Source of the DNA: Rhizobium rhizogenes NBRC 13257
GTDB lineage: Bacteria; Pseudomonadota; Alphaproteobacteria; Rhizobiales; Rhizobiaceae
Assembly: GCF_000696095.1 (NCBI RefSeq)
Contig: NZ_BAYX01000002.1
Span: forward strand, 124,001-188,000
Length of the DNA stretch: 64,000 nt
Direction of reading: 5' to 3'
Below are positions 49,583 through 57,742 of this stretch, one piece after another; position 1 is the first letter of the stretch, and each line of letters starts with the position of its first letter. Below the pieces are notes generated by a model. It was not told the DNA's origin and ran no database searches. It worked only from the letters and a program-made list of their open reading frames with translations. The position numbers and the translations under genes were made by a program.

Positions 49583-51085
49583 TTATTGAAACGCCGTCTC
49601 GAAGAAGCTGCGCAGCTTGCGTGAATGCAGCTTTTCCGGCGGCATTTCGGCCAGCTTCTGGATGGCGCGGATGCCGATTTGCAGGTGCTGGTTCACCTGG
49701 GTGCGGTAGAAGGCGGTCGCCATGCCCGGCAGTTTCAGCTCGCCGTGCAGCGGCTTGTCCGAGACGCAGAGGAGCGTGCCGTAGGGAACGCGGAAACGGA
49801 AGCCGTTGGCGGCGATGGTCGCTGACTCCATGTCCAGCGCCACGGCGCGGGCCTGCGACAGGCGCTTGACCGGTCCCGCCTGATCGCGAAGCTCCCAGTT
49901 GCGGTTGTCGATCGTGCCGACCGTGCCGGTACGCATGATGCGCTTCAGCTCGAAGCCTTCGAAACCGGTGATTTCGGCAACGGCTGCTTCCAGCGCCACC
50001 TGCACTTCGGCAAGCGCCGGGATGGGCACCCAGACCGGCAGGTCGTCGTCGAGAACGTGATCCTCGCGCATATAGGCATGCGCCAGTACATAGTCGCCAA
50101 GCCGCTGGCTGTTGCGCAGGCCGGCGCAATGGCCGAGCATCAGCCAGGCATGCGGGCGCAGCACCGCGACGTGGTCGGTGATCGTCTTGGCGTTGGACGG
50201 GCCGACGCCGATATTGATCAGGGTAATGCCGGCATGGCCCTTCTTTTTCAAATGGTAGGCCGGCATCTGCGGCAGCCGCGGCGGGGTCGTGTCGCCTTCC
50301 GGCTGGCTGGAGCCGGCCGGCGTGGTGATGTTGCCCGGCTCGACGAAGGCGGTATAGCCATCGCCGCCCTTGGCCATGAGGTCGCGCGCCCAGTTGCAGA
50401 ATTCATCGACGTAGAACTGATAGTTCGTGAACAGCACGAAGTTCTGGAAATGCTTCGCGCTGGTCGCCGTATAGTGGGACAGGCGGGCGAGCGAATAGTC
50501 GATGCGCTGCGCGGTAAACGGCGCGAGCGGCGAGGGCTCGCCCGGCGGCGGGATATATTCGCCGTTGGCGATTTCATCATCCGTGGTGTTCAGGTCCGGC
50601 GTATCGAAGAGGTCGCGCAGCGGAATATCGGCGAAACCGGCGGCGGATGCCTCCACATAGGCGCCTTCGCCAAAGGCGAAATGCAGCGGGATCGGCGTCG
50701 TCGATTCAGACACCACCACCGGCACATTATGGCTGCGCATCAAAAGCGCGAGCTGTTCCTTCAGATAGTGCTTGAAGAGCTGCGGGCGGGTGATGGTGGT
50801 GGTGTAGACGCCGGGTGCCGTAACGTGGCCATAGGAAAGGCGCGAATCGACGTGGCCGAAGCTGGTCGTCTCGATGCTGACCTGTGGGTAGAAGGCGCGG
50901 TAGCGCGCCGTGATCGGCTCACCATTGGCGAGCTTGGTAAAATTATCGATCAGGAAGGCGGTGTTGCGGTCGTAAAGCTCGGTCAGAGCCTCGACTGCCT
51001 TGCCAGGATCGGTAAAGCTCCGCGGCTGAAACGGGCTGGGAGACGAGATTTCGAGGGGCGAAAAGGGAGAGATTCGGTTGCTCAT
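49583..51085 (-). CDS. amn: AMP nucleosidase
   Basis: A 500-residue enzyme that splits AMP to adenine and ribose 5-phosphate. N-terminal regulatory domain (about 1-180) and C-terminal nucleoside phosphorylase-like domain with INIGVGPSNAKT near 285-296, HAWLMLGHCAGLR near 305-317, and ALDMESATIAANGFRFRVPYGTLLCVSDKPLHGE near 425-458, where the Glu of DMES and Asp of SDKP are catalytic positions in the family. Length fits Amn. No clear ribosome site; the 123 bases upstream hold a small minus-strand gene at 51209. Confidence 0.96.
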   Translation of the reverse strand: MSNRISPFSPLEISSPSPFQPRSFTDPGKAVEALTELYDRNTAFLIDNFTKLANGEPITARYRAFYPQVSIETTSFGHVDSRLSYGHVTAPGVYTTTITRPQLFKHYLKEQLALLMRSHNVPVVVSESTTPIPLHFAFGEGAYVEASAAGFADIPLRDLFDTPDLNTTDDEIANGEYIPPPGEPSPLAPFTAQRIDYSLARLSHYTATSAKHFQNFVLFTNYQFYVDEFCNWARDLMAKGGDGYTAFVEPGNITTPAGSSQPEGDTTPPRLPQMPAYHLKKKGHAGITLINIGVGPSNAKTITDHVAVLRPHAWLMLGHCAGLRNSQRLGDYVLAHAYMREDHVLDDDLPVWVPIPALAEVQVALEAAVAEITGFEGFELKRIMRTGTVGTIDNRNWELRDQAGPVKRLSQARAVALDMESATIAANGFRFRVPYGTLLCVSDKPLHGELKLPGMATAFYRTQVNQHLQIGIRAIQKLAEMPPEKLHSRKLRSFFETAFQ

Positions 51086-51208
51086 GCGCTATTATATAGT
51101 GGCATCTTTAACAAGCAAACGACGTTGCAAGGCATGGTCTGGGATTTTCGCAGCTATTTTTATGCCGTTGCGCAGTTCAGTTCCTGAAAATCGGCCAGAA
51201 GTCCCCGA

Positions 51209-51385
51209 CTATTGCACCGTGGTGCAATAGGGGGCTCCCGTTTGCAGGCAAGTGAAGCTCGCGCCGAAATGCGATTGCGCGCCGCTGCGGCCGGTATGTT
51301 CGACCGCCATCGAAAACGTGAATGCAAAGACGGCGGCAAACAGCATGATAACTGCGAAACGCCATGCCATGATGATCGTGTTCAT
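51209..51385 (-). CDS. Small secreted or membrane protein of 58 residues, unknown
   Basis: The frame runs from ATG 51385 (AAGG just upstream) or a second Met five codons on, to TAG at 51209. A hydrophobic N-terminal segment (AWRFAVIMLFAAVFAFTFSMA, described by its ends) resembles a signal or anchor; the rest is polar with two Cys (TCLQTG, YCTTVQ), as expected for an exported peptide with a disulfide. The last codons overlap an 18-base palindrome (51211-51228). Family unknown. Confidence 0.5.
   Translation of the reverse strand: MNTIIMAWRFAVIMLFAAVFAFTFSMAVEHTGRSGAQSHFGASFTCLQTGAPYCTTVQ
51211..51228. other. 18-base palindrome at the end of the small exported-protein gene
   Basis: ATTGCACC-GT-GGTGCAAT. 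It could form a hairpin in the 3' end of the small minus-strand transcript. No T run follows, so a terminator role is doubtful. Confidence 0.4.
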
Positions 51386-51525
51386 ATCCTTGGCCCTACC
51401 CGTGCCCTATACTGGACACTGTTTTGCCATGGTCAGCCTGAACGGGTGCTGAGATACCGGTTCATCCGGCGTTCAGGAAGATGACCGGGAAAATGGACCA
51501 CGCCAGTCCGGCGAAGGCGCTTTGA

Positions 51526-51909
51526 TCACGCCTTCGTCGAAGGCTCGTTAAGCATGGCTTCGATGTTGTAGCCATCCGGATCAAGAACAAAGCAGGCGTA
51601 ATAATTTGGCGTATATTCCGGTCGCGGGCCAGGTGCGCCATTGTCCGCGGCTCCCGCCTTAAGAGCAGCGTTATAAAATGCCTCGACTTCCGCCTTGCTC
51701 TTGACCCGGAAGGCGACGTGCAGATGTGTCAGTGGTGGCTTGCTATCCGTTTGCTGAATCTCGAACAGACTGCCCGCGCCAACGTCGAAAGCCCAGAACA
51801 CGCCCTCCTTTCCAAAGGAAAGGTGATATCCCAAAGGGGCAAGCGCTCGCTCATAGAAGAGTTTGCTCTTCTGTAGATCGCTTACTGCGATGGTTATGTG
51901 GTCAATCAC
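51526..51909 (-). CDS. VOC/glyoxalase-family protein
   Basis: A 127-residue protein with the paired beta-alpha-beta-beta-beta modules of the vicinal oxygen chelate superfamily. It starts MIDHITIAVSDLQKSKLFYERAL (GTG start) and has VAFRVKSKAEVEAFYNAALKAGA and a YYACFVLDPDGYNIEAML end, with His and Glu at metal-ligand positions (His4, Glu near 119). Typical uncharacterised glyoxalase-like enzyme; the substrate is unknown. Confidence 0.85.
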   Translation of the reverse strand: MIDHITIAVSDLQKSKLFYERALAPLGYHLSFGKEGVFWAFDVGAGSLFEIQQTDSKPPLTHLHVAFRVKSKAEVEAFYNAALKAGAADNGAPGPRPEYTPNYYACFVLDPDGYNIEAMLNEPSTKA

Positions 51910-51998
51910 GTTGCGCGTATCCTCGAAGATATAGTTATCGACTGCACGAGGGCGCGTTGTCCGCCCTCGCTAAGCTGTTTCGATGAGGCGAGGGGTCT

Positions 51999-52337
51999 TT
52001 AAAGCCGCGTCCAGGTCTGCGATTTGCAGAAGACCTTCAAGACGCAGCCCTGCATCTTCAAAGCGTTGCCTTTCACCGAGCCGGAGCCCGCATAGGTCTT
52101 GTCGGCGGCCGGGTCGGTGATCTCGCCGGTATAGGTGCCGCCCGCGCCATGCATCTTGCCGATCTGTCGGCCGGCATATTTGCCGTTCTTCAGCGTCACA
52201 CAATATTCGCCGCCGCAGGATGTGATGGCGGCGGTATCACCCGCCTCGGTCTTCCAATTACCGACGATCTGCTCGTCGGCAAAAGCGGTGTCTGCGCTGA
52301 AAACCAGTGCAACGGCAATGATGGTCGTGCGGATCAT
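51999..52337 (-). CDS. Secreted DUF2147-type protein
   Basis: A 112-residue protein with a signal peptide (residues 1-20, AFA|DE) and a mature domain beginning IVGNWKTEAGDTAAI, with paired Cys (SCGGEYC and GCVLKVFC) likely forming disulfides. DUF2147 proteins are small periplasmic beta proteins with a GxW start, function unknown. ATG 52337 has GGGAGGAAAG upstream. Confidence 0.85.
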   Translation of the reverse strand: MIRTTIIAVALVFSADTAFADEQIVGNWKTEAGDTAAITSCGGEYCVTLKNGKYAGRQIGKMHGAGGTYTGEITDPAADKTYAGSGSVKGNALKMQGCVLKVFCKSQTWTRL

Positions 52338-52796
52338 ATCTTTCCTCCCCGAAAGTCTCCCGTTCCCATAGCCGGGGTCGCGGTGAAATTATCTGACGCG
52401 AACGTAAAGGTAAATATGCTTTTCAAGCGCAATTTCCTCAGGTTCCAGCCCCGTTCGTCACACCGGAAAACGGCAAGTCTTGTTTCGCTGGCTCTTTTCA
52501 TGGTGAAGGAAGGGTTTAAATCCAGATCTTAACAATGCGTAAAGCTCGCTCAAAAGTCCTTAATTTGCAAGGGAAGCGATGTTTAACAAAATCCCAAATT
52601 TACCAGGCATTTGTACTTTGTTTGCATCGAATTAAGCATGCATTTTAGCCGTTTTTTGAAAGCCGTCTGCGATAGTGAAGCCATCAAACGAGCGGGGCAA
52701 ACCCGCCGACCGTAAGGACCATCAAGCTGCGATAGATGGCAAGGTCCGGACGGAAAACAGGGCAGACGCAACGAGACTGAAACAGGGATAAAACCG
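52338..52796. other. 459-base gap, promoter and leader of the Sel1-like gene
   Basis: A/T-rich in the middle, no supported gene. The last 140 bases form a probable 5' leader with hairpins and the direct repeat CTGCGATAG (52667-52675 and 52727-52735). TTAACAATGCGTAAA near 52528 is a near match to the CtrA site TTAA-N7-TTAA, too weak to call. Confidence 0.4.
52692..52753 (+). promoter_or_regulatory. Candidate structured 5' leader of the Sel1-like gene
   Basis: Hairpin GCGGG/CCCGC (52692-52706) is followed by a branched stem: CCGT/ACGG (52710-52713 with 52750-52753), GGA/TCC (52716-52718 with 52745-52747) and CCATC/GATGG (52719-52723 with 52735-52739). The start codon is 44 bases further on. 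Alternative pairing GGACC/GGTCC is possible. Could be a regulatory leader or a small RNA; no known class recognised. Confidence 0.35.
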
Positions 52797-53060
52797 ATGG
52801 CACGCTTCGAAATTCCGATGTCTGAAATGGCCATGATGGGTGGCAACAGCGCCGATGCCCTTTGTGAACTGGGCGTCAATTATGCAACCGGCAGGGGCTG
52901 TAAGGCAGACCCGGTTGCCGCCCATAAATGGTTGAATATCGCCGCCATCAAGGGCAGCGACCGCGCCGCCGAGCTTCGCGCCGATGTCGCCGCCACGCTG
53001 ACCAAGATGCAGCTCGCCGCAGCGCTCCGCGCCGCCCGTGAATGGATGACCATGCACTGA
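52797..53060 (+). CDS. Small Sel1-repeat-like protein
   Basis: An 87-residue protein with one Sel1/TPR-like helix pair: SADALCELGVNYATGRGCKADPVAAHKWLNIAAIKGSDRAAELRAD (residues 19-64, given by its ends), the alpha-solenoid motif used for protein contacts. No signal peptide. Start ATG has AGGGATA eight bases upstream. It is bounded by a long structured leader and a strong terminator, so it is an independent, well-regulated transcript. Partner unknown. Confidence 0.8.
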   Translation: MARFEIPMSEMAMMGGNSADALCELGVNYATGRGCKADPVAAHKWLNIAAIKGSDRAAELRADVAATLTKMQLAAALRAAREWMTMH

Positions 53061-53147
53061 AGCGTGCCACAAAGAATACGACAATAATAACCTCAAAAGA
53101 GGGGCGACCGGCAGCGAGCGGAGAGGCGCGTTGCCACCAACAGGGAG

Positions 53148-53186
53148 ACCGCGACCGGCCGGAAACAAGGCCGGCGCGGTTTTTTG
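53148..53186 (+). terminator. Strong intrinsic terminator after the Sel1-like gene
   Basis: ACCGCG-A-CCGGCC pairs with GGCCGG-CGCGGT (12 pairs, one bulge, 8-base loop), followed by six T residues. It also insulates the convergent hisC-like gene, whose stop is at 53198. Confidence 0.9.
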
Positions 53187-53197
53187 TTGCTCCAGCT

Positions 53198-54310
53198 TTA
53201 GCCGATCGCCTTCAGAACCTTCGGCAGGGCTTCCGCCAGAAGGTCGAGATCTTGGCTAGGCCCGACGCTGATGCGGATGCAGCGGTTGAGCGGCGCCACG
53301 CCCGGCATGCGGATGAAGACGCCGTGCTGGATCAGCCCGTCGACGATCGCGCGGGCATAGGTCCCGTCGCGGCCGCAATCGACGGCGACGAAATTGGTGG
53401 CGGAGGCGAGGGGTAAAAGCCCATTGTCACGGGCGATCATGCCGATCTGCTCGCGGGCCGCCTGGATCTTGCCGACGACTTCGGCGAGATAGGCTTGGTC
53501 CTTCAGCGCGGCAAGCGCGGCTGCTGTCGCCAGCCGGTTCATGCCGAAGTGATTGCGGATCTTGTCGAAGGCCAGCACCGTTTCCGGCACGCCGATGGCA
53601 TAGCCGACCCGGGCGCCGGCAAGGCCGTAGGCCTTGGAGAAGGTGCGGGTGCGCAGCACGTTCGGCAGATCGATCAGCGTGGAGATATCGGGCAGAGAGC
53701 TGGCCGGCCCGGTCTCGCTATAGGCCTCGTCGAGGATGAGCAGGCAGCTTTCCGGCAGGGCGCGGGCAAAGGCGACGATCCTGTCGGCATCCCACCAGCT
53801 TCCCATCGGATTGTCGGGGTTGGCGAAGTAGACGAGCGGCGCATTCTCTCGGCGGACCGCGTCCAGCAGTCCATCCAGATCCTCGCGATCGTTGACATAA
53901 GGTACCGTCACCAGTCGTCCGCCGAAGCCGACGACATGGAAATTGAAGGTTGGATAGCCGCCGAGCGAGGTGACGACAGGTGTTCCCGGTTCGATGACCA
54001 TGCGGGCGATCAGGCCGAGCAGGCTGTCGATGCCTTCGCCGACGGCGATGTTCGCCTGTTTGATGCCGAGATGTGCGGCCAGCGCCTCCTTCAGCGCGAA
54101 ATTTTCCGGATCGTTGTATTTCCAGATGTCACCGGCATTTTCACGCATCGCCTCAATGACGGAGGGAGCGGGGCCGAAGCCGTTTTCATTGGCGCCGATG
54201 CGCGCCTGAACGGTCAGCCCGCGCTGACGCTCGAGAGCTTCCGGTCCGACGAAGGGCACGGTGGAGGGAAGGGCGCTGATCAGCGGGGTGAAGCGCGAAA
54301 AGGCGGACAT
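53198..54310 (-). CDS. PLP aminotransferase, HisC-like (histidinol-phosphate or aromatic type)
   Basis: A 370-residue fold type I class II aminotransferase. NENGFGPAP near 44-52, YNDPENFALKEALAAHLG near 66-83, FANPDNPMGSWW near 164-175, LILDEAYSE near 195-203, the PLP Lys in TFSKAYGLAGARVGYAIG near 227-244 and the C-terminal RISVG Arg. ATG 54310 is chosen; an upstream frame to 54397 adds a non-homologous piece. Rhizobia often carry more than one hisC-like gene, and no other his gene is nearby, so it may act on another amino acid or imidazole derivative. Confidence 0.9.
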   Translation of the reverse strand: MSAFSRFTPLISALPSTVPFVGPEALERQRGLTVQARIGANENGFGPAPSVIEAMRENAGDIWKYNDPENFALKEALAAHLGIKQANIAVGEGIDSLLGLIARMVIEPGTPVVTSLGGYPTFNFHVVGFGGRLVTVPYVNDREDLDGLLDAVRRENAPLVYFANPDNPMGSWWDADRIVAFARALPESCLLILDEAYSETGPASSLPDISTLIDLPNVLRTRTFSKAYGLAGARVGYAIGVPETVLAFDKIRNHFGMNRLATAAALAALKDQAYLAEVVGKIQAAREQIGMIARDNGLLPLASATNFVAVDCGRDGTYARAIVDGLIQHGVFIRMPGVAPLNRCIRISVGPSQDLDLLAEALPKVLKAIG

Positions 54311-54393
54311 TCTGGCTGGTTTTCCCGAATTCTGTTGCAAGGCGCAGCACAATAGGCGCTTGGCGGGCGGTTGCAAGAGCGGAAAAGGCCACT

Positions 54394-54498
54394 GCATAAT
54401 TCCTTAAATCGGCATCGATTTAAGGATAAAATTATGCAGCAGATTTAAAGTGCTACAGCGACCTTTGCGCGTCAAATGTGACGCGCGTTGCTGTAGCG
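54394..54498. repeat. 105-base rhizobial intergenic repeat with two hairpins
   Basis: Hairpin one: GCATAATT...AATTATGC with an inner CCTTAAATCG/CGATTTAAGG stem (54394-54437). Hairpin two: GCTACAGC/GCTGTAGC with inner TGCGCGTCA/TGACGCGCG (54452-54497). It abuts the PilZ gene stop (54499). This element resembles a repeat seen at many intergenic sites of Rhizobium chromosomes, from memory. It may serve as terminator for both flanking genes. Confidence 0.75.
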
Positions 54499-54894
54499 CT
54501 AGGCGCGCGCAATTCGCTTGCCACGCGCGGCAAGCGCTTCGGTGTTGCCGATCATGAAATCGGCACGAACGACGCGTCTCAATGTTTCCGGCTCCAGCAG
54601 ATTGATGAAGCGGACGTAGATGCGATTGTCGATCCGGCTGACCTCGGCGCAGGCGATGCGATAGGCGAGACCGAGGATGTTGAGATAGTAATGCGCCGGC
54701 AATCCCACGGTCGTGCCGACAAAGAAGCTGGCACCTCCCCGGGAGATATCGACGATCTCCGCGCTACGCACGGAAATGCCCGTCAGGCAGGGTCGCACGG
54801 CAATGAGACGTGCTGGACGCTGAACGTGGAATCGTTCCCAGCTTCGTTCATAGACTTCGGATTTGACTTTCGCCAGATGCGTTGAGCGAAGCAT
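54499..54894 (-). CDS. PilZ-domain protein with degenerate first c-di-GMP motif
   Basis: A 131-residue protein. The PilZ core begins about residue 17 (SWERFHVQRPARL) and has the second motif DISRGGASF (Asp49, Ser51, Gly54), matching D/NxSxxG. The first motif should be RxxxR; here Arg21 and Arg26 are one residue too far apart, so c-di-GMP binding is uncertain. Start ATG 54894 has GGGGA seven bases upstream; ATG 54900 is too close to it. Divergent from the host-attachment-family gene. Likely a cytoplasmic effector or a structural PilZ relative. Confidence 0.82.
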   Translation of the reverse strand: MLRSTHLAKVKSEVYERSWERFHVQRPARLIAVRPCLTGISVRSAEIVDISRGGASFFVGTTVGLPAHYYLNILGLAYRIACAEVSRIDNRIYVRFINLLEPETLRRVVRADFMIGNTEALAARGKRIARA

Positions 54895-55123
54895 TGTCAT
54901 TCCCCGTTGGAGGCGGCCCGAATTCATCTCGGTACAGCATGAACCTTGCACGGAGGTTTTGCATAAGCGTCAATCGTGCCCGTCGAATTTTAATGAATCG
55001 ACGCTTTCGCGGCCGATCGGGCCGCTGTGCTTACCGAATATGCCGATTTTTGAACCCTTCGGGCCATGAGGCGTTCCCTCCCATCGGCAATTTTAGCCGT
55101 GGCATGAAAGCATGAGGACAGAG

Positions 55124-55573
55124 ATGATGGTCGACATCAGGATTGCAGGCGGGACATGGGTTGTCATTTGCGACGGCGCCAAGGCATTGTTTTTGGAGAA
55201 TGCAAGCAGTGATCTGAAGCTGGACTTGAAGACGCGCGAAATCCTCGAGCAGCCGAGTACGCCGGATCGGGAGCTCGGAACGGGTAAGCCGGGGCGCAGC
55301 CATCAAGCCGCGGGTGTTGGCGGCAGTGCCGTGCAGGAAACGACATGGCAAGATCAGGCGGAAGAGGAGTTCCTGAAGGGTGTGGCGACGAAGATCGATA
55401 TGCTTGTGCAGAGCAAAGGCATCAAGAACATGATCCTCGTGGCACCGCCTCAGGCGCTTGGCGTCCTGCGACCCCGATTAGGGGCTCATTCGCAAACAGC
55501 CATCGTCGCCGAGCTTGCCAAGGATCTGACGAATTTCCCGGTTGATCAGATCGAGCGTTATCTGGCCGCCTGA
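55124..55573 (+). CDS. Host attachment protein family (PF10116-type)
   Basis: A 149-residue cytoplasmic protein of the family named for a plant-attachment gene of Agrobacterium. Features: strand-rich start (TWVVICDGAKALFLEN), a disordered middle with DRELGTGKPGRSHQ, then FLKGVATKIDMLVQSKGIKNMILVAPPQALGVLRPRL, typical of the nucleotidase/archaeal eRF1-like fold. The real function is unknown and the name should not be taken literally. ATG 55124 has GAGGA five bases upstream. Terminator follows at 55582. Confidence 0.85.
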   Translation: MMVDIRIAGGTWVVICDGAKALFLENASSDLKLDLKTREILEQPSTPDRELGTGKPGRSHQAAGVGGSAVQETTWQDQAEEEFLKGVATKIDMLVQSKGIKNMILVAPPQALGVLRPRLGAHSQTAIVAELAKDLTNFPVDQIERYLAA

Positions 55574-55581
55574 GAAGAATA

Positions 55582-55602
55582 GAAAGGCGCAAACCGCCTT
55601 TC
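55582..55602 (+). terminator. Hairpin after the host-attachment-family gene
   Basis: GAAAGGCG/CGCCTTTC with a 5-base loop, eight bases after the stop; followed by CCTGGCGTTTTG, so the T run is delayed. Confidence 0.6.
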
Positions 55603-55821
55603 CCTGGCGTTTTGAGCTACCCCGCATTCCGGCGCCTTGTCTTGACAGGGGCTTCGGCTTCGACCATACGAAGGATGGTTCGAGGCGCCGGCCGCTCGCG
55701 GATGAAAATCCACGGTGAAGCCCTCGCGAATATGGTCACAGCCATTCAAGGCGTGCTGACTGACGGTAATGCGAGCCCCGATTTGCAGTCGTAGATGCAT
55801 GCCTTAGCAAAGGCTGATACC

Positions 55822-56259
55822 GTGACGACGATCTATCCGTCCATCGATGAACTGAAGGCGCAAGCCAGGCGTCTGCGCCAGGCCATGGCCGAGCGCGGCA
55901 ACGATATTGCCCATAGCGCAGCGCTGGAGCTGGTTGCCAAGCAACATGGTTTGCGCGACTGGAATACGCTGTCGGCGCTCGCCGCAAAACCGAATGTCGC
56001 GCCGAGCGTGCCGTTTGCCGTCGGCTCCGCCGTTCGCGGCCGCTATCTGAACCAGCCCTTCACCGGCAAGGTTCTGGCCCTTTCGGAGCAAGCGGGTGGG
56101 CTCCACAAGATCACCATCCATTTCGACGAACCGGTGGATGTCGTGACCTTCGAAAGCTTTTCGGCCTTTCGCCGACGCATCAACGCCCAGATCGACGCCG
56201 ACGGCATTTCGCCGAGAAAGACGTCGGACGGCGTGCCGCATTTGTTACTCGACATCTGA
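55822..56259 (+). CDS. Glyoxalase-superfamily-related small protein
   Basis: A 145-residue protein whose first half (YPSIDELKAQARRLRQAMAERGNDIAHSAALELVAKQHGLRDWNTLSA, given by its ends) is a helical domain found in proteins annotated glyoxalase superfamily/Glyoxalase_8. The second half is beta-rich (GRYLNQPFTGKVLALSEQ and KITIHFDEPVDVVTFESF). GTG 55822 with AAAGG nine bases upstream yields the usual start; ATG 55795 is an alternative with no ribosome site. Function unknown. Confidence 0.8.
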   Translation: MTTIYPSIDELKAQARRLRQAMAERGNDIAHSAALELVAKQHGLRDWNTLSALAAKPNVAPSVPFAVGSAVRGRYLNQPFTGKVLALSEQAGGLHKITIHFDEPVDVVTFESFSAFRRRINAQIDADGISPRKTSDGVPHLLLDI

Positions 56260-56325
56260 CAATCCTCTTTTTATCGATGGATCGCCGCCGCCACAGGTGG
56301 CGCGCGATGCCGCGTGGATATTGCC

Positions 56326-57693
56326 ATGACCAAGCATTCCGAAAACAATATCTTCCTGACAGGCTGGCTGCCGGGCGTCTTTGCCCGTACAGCCGCACCG
56401 ATCGTCATGCTTACCACCATCAGTGGCCTGTTTGCCGTCGTTGACGCCTATTTCCTCGGCATCTATGTCGGCGCGGACGCGCTGTCTGCGGTGAGCCTGA
56501 TCTTCCCGGCGCTCATGCTGCTGATCGCCCTGCAAGCTCTGGTTTCGAACGGTATGGCGAGCATTTTGGCGCGCCGCCTGGGGGCGGGGGATCGCGCGGG
56601 AGCGGGAAAAGTCTTCACTGCGGCCCATGCCCTTGCCCTCGCGGTCGCAATCCTGGTCAATGCCGCCTATTGGACCGTCGGCCGGCATGTCATCGCCGCG
56701 AGTGCGGCCGGCGACGCCACGGTTGCCGCCAATGCCAATGCCTTCATGGGAGTCATGGTCGGCTTCGCACCGGTCAGCTTTCTCTTGCAGCTGCACACCG
56801 ACGCGCTGCGTTGCGAGGGCAAGATCGGTTTCATGACGCTGGTGACTCTTGCTTCGACGCTGCTCAATATCGTCGCCAATTGGCTGCTGATCGCGGTCGC
56901 GCATTGGGGTGTCATCGGGTCGGCGGCTGGCTCGATCGCGGCGCAATTCATCTGCGCGACGATCATTCTCGCCTATCGCTGGCGCCATCCCGCAGCACTC
57001 CGGCCCAGCATGACGGGCGCGGTCTCGGAATGGCTTGGAATCCTCACCTTCGGAGCGCCGATGAGCCTTGGCTTCATCGGCATATCACTGAGCTCGGCGG
57101 CAATCCTGTTCAACCTGTCGATCTGGCATGAGCGCGATTATGTCGCGACGGTCGCCGCCTACGGGATCATCACCCGGATATTGACTTTTGCCTATCTGCC
57201 GCTGCTCGGCCTCAGCATCACCCTGCAAACGATCTCCGGTCACAATCACGGTGCCGCGCTTCCGGCCCGTGTCGGCCGCAGCCTGCAGATCGCGATGATC
57301 TCCGCGCTGATCTATTGTGCGACGGTTGAACTGGTCGTCGAGCTGCTTGCCCGGCACCTCGGCGGCGTCTTCGTCGGCGATGCCGTCATTGTCGGAGAAG
57401 TGGGGCGGATCTTGCCCTGGACGATCGGCGCTTACTTCCTCTATGGGCAGATGATGATGCTCTCGTCCTATTTCCAGTCGATCGGCGATGCGAAACGGGG
57501 GGCGATCTTCGGCCTGTCGCGGCCCTATCTTTTCACACTGCCGCTGACATTCCTGCTGCCCTTCATCTTCGGCGAACGCGGAATCTGGATGGTGCCGGTC
57601 TTTGCGGAGGCGGGGATGTTCGCGCTCGCCTGGCTGGTCCTGTCGCGCAACGCCCGGGATCGTGGCTGGCGATATGGATTGCTGCCGGCGTAA
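56326..57693 (+). CDS. MATE-family multidrug/cation exporter
   Basis: A 455-residue protein with 12 helices and MATE repeats (about 15-225 and 240-445); typical parts are TTISGLFAVVDAYFLGIYVGADALSAVSL, given by its ends, and VSNGMASILARRLGAGD. Exports organic cations with H+ or Na+. ATG 56326 is used; a GTG at 56314 would add four residues. Followed by a strong bidirectional terminator shared with iolB. Confidence 0.9.
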   Translation: MTKHSENNIFLTGWLPGVFARTAAPIVMLTTISGLFAVVDAYFLGIYVGADALSAVSLIFPALMLLIALQALVSNGMASILARRLGAGDRAGAGKVFTAAHALALAVAILVNAAYWTVGRHVIAASAAGDATVAANANAFMGVMVGFAPVSFLLQLHTDALRCEGKIGFMTLVTLASTLLNIVANWLLIAVAHWGVIGSAAGSIAAQFICATIILAYRWRHPAALRPSMTGAVSEWLGILTFGAPMSLGFIGISLSSAAILFNLSIWHERDYVATVAAYGIITRILTFAYLPLLGLSITLQTISGHNHGAALPARVGRSLQIAMISALIYCATVELVVELLARHLGGVFVGDAVIVGEVGRILPWTIGAYFLYGQMMMLSSYFQSIGDAKRGAIFGLSRPYLFTLPLTFLLPFIFGERGIWMVPVFAEAGMFALAWLVLSRNARDRGWRYGLLPA

Positions 57694-57696
57694 CGA

Positions 57697-57727
57697 AAAG
57701 GGCCGCGCTATCGAGGCGCGGCCCTTT
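57697..57727. terminator. Bidirectional terminator between MATE gene and iolB
   Basis: AAAGGGCCGCGC/GCGCGGCCCTTT with a 7-base loop, between convergent stops at 57693 and 57743. Confidence 0.85.
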
Positions 57728-57742
57728 GAGTACCCAAGGAGG

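Noticed and set aside
55612..55794. 60-codon plus-strand frame between the host-attachment-family gene and the next gene
   Set aside because: TTG start without a ribosome site, no domain or signal, and composition unlike its neighbours' proteins.
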